A stretch of DNA of 52,073 nucleotides from Verrucomicrobiaceae bacterium (GCA_947440575.1 CANETF010000011.1:1-52073); one strand, 5' to 3'; shown: positions 15,127 to 24,106, counted from the stretch's first letter. Translations and numbers: made by a program. Notes: generated by a model not told the origin, from the letters alone.

Positions 15127-17355
15127 CTATTGGGGATCGATTCGGATAAACAAGCGCTCAGTCACATCCGAAAATGTTGAGCGCCAGGCCCCACCCTCTT
15201 CCCTCTCCAACCACAATCGCCGGGGCACCTGAGCAGTCCAAAAATCTTGCCAACCGAAGGCCGCTTCCATTCCATCACGCCGAAGCAACAAAGCCTCCCC
15301 ATTTCGGCCACAGAAATGGGTACTCATAACGATGGTCCTCATGCCCTTCGGAGGATGTAAGAGAGAAATGCCAGGAAGACTCCTCCAGGACACGGGATCT
15401 GCACCGAAAGCGTCAAGCAGTGTTGGCATCAAATCAAGATGGGATGCCGAATCCACCTCCGGCCCTCTTCCAACACCCATTTGAACAGGCCATTTGATTA
15501 ATATCGGAACCCGCGTTTGCGGCTCATTTAGCATGGTGCCGTGAAACCAACTTCCATACTCCTTGAACTCCTCCCCATGATCGCCTGTCACAATGATTAA
15601 CGCATTGTCATACCGTCCCTTGGTTTTCAGCCAGGCAATGAACTCACCAAGTTGCGAATCCACCCATGAAACCGAGTTCCAAAACCGATGCTTGATGCGT
15701 TTTGCCTGCTCAAATGAGGGTCTCATCGGAAAGATGGGATTCTCCTCATAATCAACAAATGGCGGCTTAAAGTTCACTCCCCACTTGTAGTTATAATGAG
15801 TGGAATCCATGCCGGAGATCGCGAATAGCCCCCCTTGTTCCCGACCAGAAACGGACTGCTTTAACCGCTTCAGCATGCGCACCTCACGTTCCGGGACCTT
15901 GAAGAAATTTTCTGAACTTTCGCCGTCCACGTGCTCCATAACATCGACTTGATGGGGATCTCCAAAGTTGCCGTCAATCATGTCCATGTAATCAAAGTTA
16001 TTGACCATACGCACCTCGATTCGGTAGCCAGCTGATTTGAGCATCGTTGGAATCGGAGCCAATTCCTTCCGCGATCGAGCCTCTACCATAAACACCGGAA
16101 GGCGACCGCTCAAAATGGAAAACCAAGACTGGTGGGTCACATTCGAGGCAGCCCAGGTCTCCCCTAAAACTTGGCACTCCTTTTCGTTCCATTCAGATAG
16201 GAAAGGCGCAATTTCTGGCGTCAAGACATCAGCGCGAAGCGACTCAACAAAGAACAAAAAAACATCTGGCTTAAATGCCCCAGTAGGAAGCGTGACATTT
16301 GGTTTCGGATTTGCCCACTCCACCTCGTAAGAAGCCAGACCCGGTTCCGGCTCCACCCATGTCATACGCCGATGGAATGCTTTCCTTTCCCACCAGCGCC
16401 AGGCACGATCCTTTAGCACCGATCCAGCTACCTGATCTACCTGCAATGCCACCCACGCTCCGCATGTCACGACTCCTAATCTAAGCGGGCTGATCCTCCA
16501 ACCTCCCTTCTTAGACAGCCATCGGCAAAGTTGGAATAGTCCTACCGTCAGCACCAATACAGCCACACTACGAATCATGGTTTCCAGGTTAAGCTCCATC
16601 CCTCCCGCTGCCCATGCTCGCTCGACTTCAAATCGCCCTCCGACTTCCAATTCGCCAAACATCTCCATTATCCCCTTCCCCCACCAGATTCGTAGGGCCG
16701 TGTTGATGATGACCACCACCGGCGTCAGCATGACCACCACCCAGGCCAGAACCCTTCCCAATAAAGGGGTCCAGCGATCATGCCAAACCATCAGCAAGGC
16801 CACACCACCAGTGATCACCGCATGCGTCAAAAACCGAGCGAAGAACGCATCCGCCATTTCAAGCCAGCCTGCTGGTGCCTCTCGAAGCAATACGGAATCA
16901 CAAATCACCCAAACACCGAACCAGACCACCCAAAACCAAGCGTTCCAAGGTTTGGATATCCGCCAAAAGGCCATCAAATCTCGCCAACGCTTCGGAAGTT
17001 CAATGATCGCCCCAACTATAGCTGGCAAAATCCACACCAACCATCCTACCCAAAAGAAGCCCCTCGAAACCCATCCAAGAAGGCCCGCCACACTCCACAG
17101 GCAAATCAGTACCGCCCCACTTCGTTTTCCCTTTTGTGCCGCATTCCACCACCACCCACCTAACAAACTTCCGATCAGAGCCCACTTGATGAGTTCATAG
17201 CCCTCCATCATCAAATGGCCCCGCTTTGGACGAAGGTCGATTTCCAACCAGGGAATCGACCAATCATGCCGAAAGCTCACCAGCATTGCCAAAACAGACC
17301 CAACCCACACAAGCAAGCGCCAAACACCGAAGCTTCTATCGTTTTGGGCATCCAT
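15127..17355 (-). CDS. Membrane alkaline-phosphatase-superfamily protein (LtaS/sulfatase-like)
   Basis: This 742-residue protein has about seven to eight hydrophobic segments in residues 10-310 and a C-terminal extracytoplasmic sulfatase-type domain from about 363. LFFVESLRAD provides the metal-binding Glu371. Thr407 in NVTHQSWFSILSG is the expected nucleophile, as in LtaS and phosphoethanolamine transferases, where Thr replaces the sulfatase Cys. TGDHGEEF near residue 600 and SWFHGTM complete the metal site. The likely role is transfer or hydrolysis of a phosphorus- or sulfur-linked head group on an envelope lipid or glycan. The start lies 3 bases after the stop of the AMP-ligase gene, so the two form one transcription unit. 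The precise substrate is unknown. Confidence 0.85.
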   Translation of the reverse strand: MDAQNDRSFGVWRLLVWVGSVLAMLVSFRHDWSIPWLEIDLRPKRGHLMMEGYELIKWALIGSLLGGWWWNAAQKGKRSGAVLICLWSVAGLLGWVSRGFFWVGWLVWILPAIVGAIIELPKRWRDLMAFWRISKPWNAWFWVVWFGVWVICDSVLLREAPAGWLEMADAFFARFLTHAVITGGVALLMVWHDRWTPLLGRVLAWVVVMLTPVVVIINTALRIWWGKGIMEMFGELEVGGRFEVERAWAAGGMELNLETMIRSVAVLVLTVGLFQLCRWLSKKGGWRISPLRLGVVTCGAWVALQVDQVAGSVLKDRAWRWWERKAFHRRMTWVEPEPGLASYEVEWANPKPNVTLPTGAFKPDVFLFFVESLRADVLTPEIAPFLSEWNEKECQVLGETWAASNVTHQSWFSILSGRLPVFMVEARSRKELAPIPTMLKSAGYRIEVRMVNNFDYMDMIDGNFGDPHQVDVMEHVDGESSENFFKVPEREVRMLKRLKQSVSGREQGGLFAISGMDSTHYNYKWGVNFKPPFVDYEENPIFPMRPSFEQAKRIKHRFWNSVSWVDSQLGEFIAWLKTKGRYDNALIIVTGDHGEEFKEYGSWFHGTMLNEPQTRVPILIKWPVQMGVGRGPEVDSASHLDLMPTLLDAFGADPVSWRSLPGISLLHPPKGMRTIVMSTHFCGRNGEALLLRRDGMEAAFGWQDFWTAQVPRRLWLEREEGGAWRSTFSDVTERLFIRIDPQ

Positions 17356-17358
17356 ATC

Positions 17359-18636
17359 TTAGTGAACCGTCACTCCCAGAAATCGCTCACGCCATAACGC
17401 CCGAGGTAACTTGCCGCGTTCATCAGGCAATACTTGGCTCGTTTTCCACCACCGGCGAGGCACCTGCCAGCTTGGCAACTTATTTCCGATCTCCGTCTGC
17501 AACGCCTCAGGACTCATTCCATCGTCCATGTTCACACAGGCTACAATCTCTTCCACTCGAGTCGAATCGGAACTCGCCACTCCAAACACCACACAATGGC
17601 GAACACCAGGGCACCTGAGCAACGCCGCTTCAATCACTTGGGGTGAAACCTTTCTTCCCGCAACATGGATGGTATCCGTGAGTCGCCCCTCCAAATAGAC
17701 AATACCATCCTTCAATCGGGCTAAATCAGTCGTTTTGAAGACACCACAGCTCAGCGAATCGATGTCAGCATCATAGCATCGCGCCACCGCTGCACTCTGA
17801 ACCTGCAAACATCCATCATCGCCAATTTTGAGAGCCACCCCTTTCATGGCTCGACCCGCCACTTCAGTCGACTCACGAGGTGCATCTGTCGAATCATAAG
17901 CAATGCCTCCACATTCACTCGATCCATAAAAATTGTGGACCTTCAGGCCCGCACAATCAAAAATCGAATTTTCCAGGTCCAGTGGCATGGGAGCGCCAGC
18001 TGTGATTGCACAGGAGATATCGGCTAATGGCAGAATCCCCGCCTGATGCCACGCCCTCCACATCGCAGGAACGGCTGGCAAAGTGACCTTGCCCACTTCG
18101 GAAAATGCTCTCCGCAAGGTGCCGGGCAATGGGTCACTAAGGGCAAGCATCGGCATTCCTTTGAGCAGCATGGGCAAAACCAAGTTGGAGAACCCATACG
18201 AATGCGCCATTGAAATCACCGCCAAGTTCGGAGCCGTTCTCTGCAAACCCATCGTCTCCCAAATCTGCTCACAGTCTGCCACCAATTGCCTTGCCTCAAA
18301 ATAGACGCGACGAGGCTCGCCAGTGGAGCCTGATGTCGTTTTGATGTGAACTATCCCCTCGGGCACTTCCTCTGAATCATCCACCCCATCTAAATCCCGC
18401 TCCATTGGCACCAAAGCAGCCCCATCTCTCCAAGCCTGCAAAGTTCTCACCACGAACGCCATTGCGCCGTCTTCAACTGCGGCAGGAACCGGCCGACCCA
18501 TTTTTAGTCTCGGCAACTTCCGGACAGCCTCGTCGATCTCCCCAAATGTCCACGACTTTCCCGTAGCCTCCTCTCGGATGGCCCAAGCCCCCCGATTCTC
18601 AGCACACGTATCAAGCCACCGCTCGTAAAGCTCCAT
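17359..18636 (-). CDS. AMP-dependent acyl/aryl ligase (adenylate-forming enzyme)
   Basis: This 425-residue ANL-superfamily enzyme is shorter than typical acyl-CoA synthetases (500-560). The ATP-binding loop is TTSGSTGEPRRV (100-111). YGSSECGG lies at 237-244, the ribose-binding TTDLARL has Asp304, the hinge is GRLTDTIHVAGRKVSP, and the C-terminal catalytic Lys409 lies in RGKLPR, so the enzyme looks complete. I chose the ATG at 18636; the open frame runs 56 codons further upstream, but that part has no family match and would overlap the divergent ketosynthase promoter. It probably activates a carboxylic acid as a starter for the neighbouring ketosynthase/ACP genes, as ApeH-type enzymes do in aryl-polyene clusters. 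The substrate is not readable. Confidence 0.85.
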   Translation of the reverse strand: MELYERWLDTCAENRGAWAIREEATGKSWTFGEIDEAVRKLPRLKMGRPVPAAVEDGAMAFVVRTLQAWRDGAALVPMERDLDGVDDSEEVPEGIVHIKTTSGSTGEPRRVYFEARQLVADCEQIWETMGLQRTAPNLAVISMAHSYGFSNLVLPMLLKGMPMLALSDPLPGTLRRAFSEVGKVTLPAVPAMWRAWHQAGILPLADISCAITAGAPMPLDLENSIFDCAGLKVHNFYGSSECGGIAYDSTDAPRESTEVAGRAMKGVALKIGDDGCLQVQSAAVARCYDADIDSLSCGVFKTTDLARLKDGIVYLEGRLTDTIHVAGRKVSPQVIEAALLRCPGVRHCVVFGVASSDSTRVEEIVACVNMDDGMSPEALQTEIGNKLPSWQVPRRWWKTSQVLPDERGKLPRALWRERFLGVTVH

Positions 18637-18678
18637 AAACCTCACCTTCGCGAAACTTCGCCCCGGAATCAAGCGTCC

Positions 18679-18707
18679 TTGACACGACTTCTGTTGCCTG
18701 TTGGGAT
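18679..18707 (+). promoter_or_regulatory. Candidate sigma-70-type promoter for the ketosynthase operon
   Basis: A perfect TTGACA lies at 18679-18684, followed after 17 bases by a weak TGGGAT (3 of 6 matches to TATAAT) at 18702-18707. It lies in the 90-base gap between the divergent ligase and ketosynthase genes, about 20 bases before the ATG at 18727. The weak -10 makes this tentative. Confidence 0.35.
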
Positions 18708-18726
18708 TCCAAACGTAGAAACAGGA

Positions 18727-19989
18727 ATGGCTTATCGACACTCTCTCACTCCCTCCCGGCCACATCGCGTTGCGATCACGGCAGTGGGTGTCGTTTCGTC
18801 CCATGGCATCGGTTGGTCTGCAAATGAAATAGGTGTCCGCAACGGACTCCGCGCAATCAGGCCCATCACGGTGTTCGACACCTCAAGCCAACGTGTCCAT
18901 CAAGGCGGTGAGGCTCTGCTTCCAAACAGCATCCCTCCCTGCGGCCTCACTTCACGTCAAATCTCAAGGCTCGACAGAGCAACTCGTATGCTTGTTCTAG
19001 CGGGCATCGAATGCATGAACCACGCCCGATGGCAGCCATCACATCGGAATGAATCCGTCGCCATGAGTTTTGGTACCAGTGCCGCCGCCATGAGTCTCGG
19101 TGAAGCCTATTACAAGGTCAAAACCACACAGCCTCGCACCCAAGGCGGCCTCGCCCATCTCACCCATCTCTATCAACCCGCAAGTCAAATCCGCTTGCTG
19201 GCAGATGCACTCCAAGTCAGCGGTCCCGTTCACATCATCGCCAACGCCTGCGCTTCGGGGTCAAATGCCATCGGCAATGCCTTCCATCTCATCAAAAGCG
19301 GCCGCGCCCGACGTGCCGTCGCTGGAGGCTATGACGCCCTCTCACAGCTCGTATTCGCTGGCTTCGACTCTCTCCAGGCCCTCTCCACCACCATGCCTCG
19401 CCCATTCGCGGCTGATCGCGACGGCTTGGCCCTTGGTGAAGGCGCTGCAGTGCTCACCCTGGAGCGCCTCGAAGACGCTCGTGCCCGCGGTGCATCAATC
19501 CTCGGTGAGATCACTGGATACGGCAGCAGCACCGACCTCCATCATTTGACTCAACCCCATCCAGAAGGACTAGCGGCCATTCAAAGTATGACTGCCGCCT
19601 GCCAGGAAGCCAACTGGTCACCCGGCCAAGTTGACTACATCAATGCCCACGGCACAGGAACCCCTCTAAACGACAGCTCCGAAGGCGCAGCCATCTGCCA
19701 GTGGGCTGGGGACGCTGTGTCCCAAATGCGCGTCAGCTCTACCAAAGGCGGCACGGGTCACCTCCTCGGAGGCGCTGGCGCCGTTGAAGCCGTCATCTGC
19801 CTCATGGCATTGCAAGGCGGTTGGATTCCCCCAAACGTCCCCATCCCGAATCCGGATCCGGTCTGTCAATTCGACCTTGTTCAGAACCCCACCGATTTCC
19901 CCATACGCCGGATCCTCTCAAATTCATTTGGATTCGGCGGAGCCAACGCCACCCTCGCCCTGCAACATCCCGACCTCGAACCCGCATGA
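18727..19989 (+). CDS. Beta-ketoacyl-ACP synthase (KAS II/FabF-like)
   Basis: This 420-residue condensing enzyme would elongate acyl-ACP by Claisen condensation. The nucleophile is Cys175 in NACASGSN. The decarboxylation residues are His308 (NAHGTGTPLND), Lys340 and His345 (STKGGTGHLLGGAG). The C-terminal SNSFGFGGANATL loop is present, so the full Cys-His-His set is intact. I chose the ATG at 18727, which has an AGG-like site upstream. The frame extends to a TTG at 18679, but that is the putative -35 element. Its stop overlaps the start of the next ketosynthase-like gene (19986-19989), indicating a coupled pair. It is the first gene of a KS, KS-like, KR, ACP operon. Confidence 0.92.
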   Translation: MAYRHSLTPSRPHRVAITAVGVVSSHGIGWSANEIGVRNGLRAIRPITVFDTSSQRVHQGGEALLPNSIPPCGLTSRQISRLDRATRMLVLAGIECMNHARWQPSHRNESVAMSFGTSAAAMSLGEAYYKVKTTQPRTQGGLAHLTHLYQPASQIRLLADALQVSGPVHIIANACASGSNAIGNAFHLIKSGRARRAVAGGYDALSQLVFAGFDSLQALSTTMPRPFAADRDGLALGEGAAVLTLERLEDARARGASILGEITGYGSSTDLHHLTQPHPEGLAAIQSMTAACQEANWSPGQVDYINAHGTGTPLNDSSEGAAICQWAGDAVSQMRVSSTKGGTGHLLGGAGAVEAVICLMALQGGWIPPNVPIPNPDPVCQFDLVQNPTDFPIRRILSNSFGFGGANATLALQHPDLEPA

Positions 19990-21017
19990 GCAACCGCCTC
20001 CACATCGCCGGTTGGGGTGCGGTCTCTCCTGCTGGCTGGACAAGCAGCGACCTCGTCAATGCCGTGCTAGACCAGCTAGACTTGCCCGCTTCCCTCGAAC
20101 TTCGGCACTCCGATGCCCCTCCCATTCCCTGCCGCCGAGTCCCTCCCCTTGCCTCCCCTCCCACCTGGCTTCGTCAACCACGCCTACGCCGATCCAGCCC
20201 CATCACTCGTTTTGCTGTTTCCGCCGCTCTCGAGGCCTTGCACCCATCTAAACAACTCGTCCCGCCTCCCATATCACTTGGCGTTCTTTTTGCAGTTCAA
20301 AACGGCAGCGTTAACTACAGCAGCCGATTCTTTGCTGAAGTGCTCGCCAACCCCGGCCTCGCCAGCCCGATTCTATTCCCCGAAACCGTCTTCAATGCCC
20401 CATCTAGCCACATCAGCAGCCTCCTAGCATCACCCTCCCTCAATAACACTCTAGTCAACGACGCCGGAGGCTTCCTCTCCGCACTGGACATGGCTGCCCA
20501 GTGGCTAGACGACGGCCAAGTCACCGACTGTTTAATCATCAGCGCGGAAGAGTACGATTGGCTCAGTGCTGAATCTCTCGCTCTTTTCCCTGGCCCGAAA
20601 ATCGCTAGTGAAGGTGCCGCTGCCCTCTGGTTGCGACGCACCGAGCAACCATCGCCCAATGACATCCTGCTTGAGCAGATAACCGAAGCCGCCACCATCA
20701 CCAATCTGCAATCCCGCTCCACTGCCATTCAAAAAATGTACCTCGAATTGGCGACTCCCGATAACGCTACCCTGATCAGTGCCGAAAGCGGCCACACAAC
20801 TTGGGACCTCCCCCATGCTGAATCGTTTGCCGCCTGGGTAGGACCTCGATTCACCCTCCAACCTCAATTCGGCCACGGCTTCTCCATCCTCGGCGGCTGG
20901 CAGTGTGTCCTCGCTTGCGAACTTCTTCAAAGAGGCGTCTGTCACGACGCTGTCGTCGCAGCGGACACAGGCGCCAACCAAGCTCAAGCCGCCTGGTTCA
21001 CCCGCCCCAGCCATTAA
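19986..21017 (+). CDS. Ketosynthase-like protein lacking the catalytic cysteine (chain-length-factor-like)
   Basis: The 343-residue protein is about 70 residues shorter than FabF. It opens with the thiolase-fold start LHIAGWGAVSPAGW. The nucleophile elbow reads NDAGGFLSALDMA, placing Gly161 where ketosynthases have Cys. Candidate histidines remain at SGH (270) and GHGFSILGG (297). This is the pattern of a chain-length factor or other non-condensing KS partner. The ATG at 19986 overlaps the stop of the active ketosynthase, which supports a heterodimer. The open frame extends upstream inside the previous gene and is excluded. What it does besides partnering the active enzyme cannot be judged here. 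Confidence 0.8.
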   Translation: MSNRLHIAGWGAVSPAGWTSSDLVNAVLDQLDLPASLELRHSDAPPIPCRRVPPLASPPTWLRQPRLRRSSPITRFAVSAALEALHPSKQLVPPPISLGVLFAVQNGSVNYSSRFFAEVLANPGLASPILFPETVFNAPSSHISSLLASPSLNNTLVNDAGGFLSALDMAAQWLDDGQVTDCLIISAEEYDWLSAESLALFPGPKIASEGAAALWLRRTEQPSPNDILLEQITEAATITNLQSRSTAIQKMYLELATPDNATLISAESGHTTWDLPHAESFAAWVGPRFTLQPQFGHGFSILGGWQCVLACELLQRGVCHDAVVAADTGANQAQAAWFTRPSH

Positions 21018-21023
21018 TCCCCT

Positions 21024-21752
21024 ATGCCTAGACAAATCCTCATCACAGGAGCCAATGGCGGCCTTGGTCTCTCCATCGCACATGCCTTCCTGACAGAATC
21101 GCCTGAAAATCACCTCTGGCTTGGCGTGCGTGCCAATCGGGACGCCGCCACAGCCTTTGCTGCTACCGCTCCAGATCGCATCCACCTTCTTGACCTTGAC
21201 GTTACCAGTCCCGCCTCTTGGGAAAGCGCCATCACCACTGTGACCACCGCCTCCAGCAGCCTTGACGTCCTCGTCAACAACGCCGGTCACCACCAGGACA
21301 GCCTCCTAGCCACCATGTCAGACGACGCCTGGCATAGCGTGATCGATACCGCACTGACTGGTGTCTTTCTTGGATGCCGCGCCGTCACTCGTCTCATGAT
21401 GAGCCAGCGCAACGGTCGAATCATCAACATCTCCTCTCTAAGCGCCCTGCTCGCCCCAGCCGGCCAAGCCAACTACGCCGCTGCCAAAGCCGGCGTTCTT
21501 GGACTTACCCAATCATTCTCCAAAGAAGTCGCCCGCGCCGGCGTCACCGTCAATTCCATCTGCCCCGGCTACATTGATACCCCAGCCCTCGCCGACATGA
21601 ACCCGGAACAGCGACAAATCGCCCTGTCACGAGTCCCCATGCGCCGCTTTGGAAAGCCGGACGAAATTGCCTCCGCAGTCGTGTTCCTGGCCTCCCCGGC
21701 TGCGTCTTACATCACTGGCAGCACATTGAAGATTGATGGCGGCCTGTTTTGA
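21024..21752 (+). CDS. 3-oxoacyl-ACP reductase (FabG-like SDR)
   Basis: This 242-residue short-chain dehydrogenase is presumed to reduce the beta-keto group formed by the neighbouring ketosynthase, using NADPH. The cofactor motif is TGANGGLG (8-15), NNAG lies at 85-88, the catalytic residues are Ser138, Tyr151 and Lys155 (YAAAK), and the C-terminal [12 protein letters not shown] and GSTLKIDGG are typical of FabG. It starts 6 bases after the KS-like gene and is followed by the ACP after 37 bases. It is probably pathway-specific rather than the housekeeping fabG, because malonyl transferase (fabD), fabH and fabF-type neighbours of a primary fatty acid operon are missing. Confidence 0.9.
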   Translation: MPRQILITGANGGLGLSIAHAFLTESPENHLWLGVRANRDAATAFAATAPDRIHLLDLDVTSPASWESAITTVTTASSSLDVLVNNAGHHQDSLLATMSDDAWHSVIDTALTGVFLGCRAVTRLMMSQRNGRIINISSLSALLAPAGQANYAAAKAGVLGLTQSFSKEVARAGVTVNSICPGYIDTPALADMNPEQRQIALSRVPMRRFGKPDEIASAVVFLASPAASYITGSTLKIDGGLF

Positions 21753-21789
21753 CGCCACCATAAAAACCAATCAGCCGACACCAATTCAA

Positions 21790-22047
21790 ATGGACGCCCT
21801 CAAACAGCAAATCCGAGAACTCATGGTCGCCGAACTCATGCTCCCCATGAGTCCCGAAGAAATCGCCACCGACACTCTGATCTTCAGCCCCCAAGGACTC
21901 GCTCTAGACTCCGTCGACGCCCTCCAACTCGTCGTTGCACTCGAGAAAAAATTCGGCCTCAAAATGGCCGATGCTGACGCAGCCCGCTCAACGCTCCACA
22001 GCATCGACACCATTGCCGATGCCATCAGCACCTCCGCACAGATGTAA
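21790..22047 (+). CDS. Acyl carrier protein
   Basis: This 85-residue acidic carrier protein has the phosphopantetheine site Ser41 in LALDSVDALQL. The four-helix pattern is visible (KQQIRELMVAELM; DALQLVVALEKKFGL; IDTIADAIS). I chose the ATG at 21790; the open frame reaches back to 21733, but those residues do not fit the family and overlap fabG. It is the last gene of the KS/KS-like/KR/ACP set and presumably carries the growing chain. A separate housekeeping ACP gene is expected elsewhere in the genome. Confidence 0.9.
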   Translation: MDALKQQIRELMVAELMLPMSPEEIATDTLIFSPQGLALDSVDALQLVVALEKKFGLKMADADAARSTLHSIDTIADAISTSAQM

Positions 22048-22145
22048 CGATTGCTCTAGCCTGGCCCGCCCGACTTCGACAACGCCCCGCATGACCTATC
22101 AGTCACGCTTGAGCTTACTATCAACTCGCCCAGCGCTTCACAGGG

Positions 22146-22216
22146 TGGGGTAATCACCCCATACTCGAAAAATCCAAGGTCACCTATGGGTAGTCGATGC
22201 CAATCAACCTGGCATC
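22146..22216 (+). promoter_or_regulatory. Two hairpins in the leader of the DUF3494-autotransporter gene
   Basis: TGGGGT-AATC-ACCCCA (22146-22161, 6-bp stem) and GATGCCA-ATCAACC-TGGCATC (22196-22216, 7-bp stem) stand in tandem, the second ending 9 bases before the ATG at 22226. Between them ACCTATGGGTAG repeats, in inverted form, the ACCC-ATA core of the first. No purine-rich ribosome site precedes the ATG. The first hairpin could alternatively end the ACP transcript, but no T-run follows. A regulator site or RNA switch is inferred, not shown. Confidence 0.35.
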
Positions 22217-22225
22217 ACTCCCCCC

Positions 22226-24106
22226 ATGAACAAACTGATCTTCCGAATCATTCTGGTGCTCTTCACCCCACTGCTCACCCTAAAAGTGACGGCCCAAACC
22301 ATCGGCCTCGGCACCGCATCCCAATTCACCGTCCTCGCTGGCTCCGGCATCACCAATACGGGACCCACCACCATCGCTGGTGACATCGGAAACTTTCCAA
22401 CCACAAGCCAAACCGGCTTCAACACCATCACCCTCTCCGGCGCCAACCACGCAGGCGACGCAGTGACTCAGCAGGCCAAAAACGATCTGATCACCGCCTA
22501 CAATGTCGCCGCTGGCCTCACCGTCAACTTCACCCTAAGCTCTGCAGAGATCGGAGGCCTGACTCTGCCTCCAGGCGTCTACTCCAGCGCCAGCTCTGTT
22601 GGGCTGACCGGCACGGTCACACTCAATGCCGCAGGTAACCCCGATGCCGTCTGGGTTTTCCAAATCGGTTCCACTCTCATTACCGCCTCAGACAGTTCCG
22701 TGCTTCTCATCAATGGTGCTCAAGCCTGCCATGTTTTCTGGCAAGTCGGTAGCTCCGCCACACTCGGCACCAACACCGACTTCGCGGGAACCATCATGGC
22801 CTCGGAATCCATCACCGCAAATACCGGGACCACCGTGCTAGGTCGCCTCCTAGCCTTAAACGGCGCCGTCACTCTTGACACCAACACCATTGCCGAAGCC
22901 ATCTGCAAAAAACTCGTCGACGATCCCACCACCACCACCCCAAATGGCACCAACGACACCAACGGTAGCAGCGACAAACCCTCCATCCAGGAACTAAAGA
23001 ATACCCTGATCCTCGCCGGCCAACTGGTCAACGTCAGCACCCTGCCTGGACTCACCTCAATCTACACTCAGGGTTTCGCTCAATTCGACACCCAGGTTTT
23101 CAGCCTCCAACAACGTTTTGCCGACCTCCGTGCCAGCTCAAGAGCCAGCCGATTCTCCACTCCCCCTCAAATTCCCGCCATCCAAGAAAATCACGAAAAC
23201 CCCTGGAGTGGCAGCGGAAAAAATGGAAGCGGCAAGAGTCGTCGTCACGGAAAGGTGCCCCAAAGCGTCCTACCTGATGAAGTCCAGATCACCGACGACC
23301 ATCACATGGGATTCTTTATCACCGGTTCGGGCGACTCGACCACCGCTGGAGAAGCGAACTCCTTCGACGGCAGAACCATCGGCACCAGCCTCGGCGTGGA
23401 CTGGCGATTGAACGACCACTGTGTCACCGGCATCAGCCTCAGCTACTCCCATTCCCGCAGCGAACTCATGCCTGTCGGAAAGGTGAACTCCGACGGCGCC
23501 AAAGTAGCCCTTTACTCCCTCTACCACCGGGGCAGTTTCTACACCGAAGGACTCATCGGCGGCGGATACAACAGCTACGATATCGAACGCAGCGCTTTCC
23601 TCGGCACCGCCCGCGGCAGCACCAACGGCGCCCAATTCGATGCCTACCTCGGCATGGGATATGACATAATCCGGGAAGGCTGGACCGTCACCCCCATGAT
23701 TTCCTGGCTCTACACCGTCGTCGGCATCGAGGGCTACAATGAAATAGGCTCACTCGTTCCCCTAAACATCGACACCCAGCACGCCAGTTCTCTCAGAGTC
23801 CGCATCGGCCCCCGCATCGCCCACACTTCCCAATGGGGTATCGCCAGCGTCACACCCTCATTCAGCGCGCAATGGCAGCATGAGTTCCTCGATGACCAAC
23901 TCCCTTTCGAAGCACGCTTCTCCAATGCCCCCGGCACCCCCTTCACGGTCTACGGCCCAAAAATCGGACGCGATAGCATCCTGATCACTGCCGCGCTGAA
24001 CATCGCTTGGAGGCGTTACGCCGCCTTCATCGCCTATCAAGCCGATCTCGGTCGCGAGAACTATGAAAGACAGACGGCCTTGGTGGGCCTACGAGTGAGC
24101 TGGTAA
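22226..24106 (+). CDS. DUF3494 (ice-binding-like) domain fused to an autotransporter barrel
   Basis: The protein has 626 residues. A signal peptide covers about 1-23 (IILVLFTPLLTLKVTA). A DUF3494 domain spans about 27-230, with its usual start LGTASQFTVLAGSGITNTGPT and its core LPPGVYSSASSVGLTGTVTL, VFQIGSTL and GRLLALNGAVTLDTN. A linker rich in T, N, S and G follows to about 340. The C-terminus (about 350-626) is a beta-barrel of amphipathic strands ending in Trp, as in type V autotransporters. The DUF3494 part would therefore be displayed on the outer membrane. DUF3494 proteins bind ice in several organisms, but in others the fold may serve adhesion, so activity is uncertain. No PEP-CTERM sorting tail is present. 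Confidence 0.88.
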   Translation: MNKLIFRIILVLFTPLLTLKVTAQTIGLGTASQFTVLAGSGITNTGPTTIAGDIGNFPTTSQTGFNTITLSGANHAGDAVTQQAKNDLITAYNVAAGLTVNFTLSSAEIGGLTLPPGVYSSASSVGLTGTVTLNAAGNPDAVWVFQIGSTLITASDSSVLLINGAQACHVFWQVGSSATLGTNTDFAGTIMASESITANTGTTVLGRLLALNGAVTLDTNTIAEAICKKLVDDPTTTTPNGTNDTNGSSDKPSIQELKNTLILAGQLVNVSTLPGLTSIYTQGFAQFDTQVFSLQQRFADLRASSRASRFSTPPQIPAIQENHENPWSGSGKNGSGKSRRHGKVPQSVLPDEVQITDDHHMGFFITGSGDSTTAGEANSFDGRTIGTSLGVDWRLNDHCVTGISLSYSHSRSELMPVGKVNSDGAKVALYSLYHRGSFYTEGLIGGGYNSYDIERSAFLGTARGSTNGAQFDAYLGMGYDIIREGWTVTPMISWLYTVVGIEGYNEIGSLVPLNIDTQHASSLRVRIGPRIAHTSQWGIASVTPSFSAQWQHEFLDDQLPFEARFSNAPGTPFTVYGPKIGRDSILITAALNIAWRRYAAFIAYQADLGRENYERQTALVGLRVSW

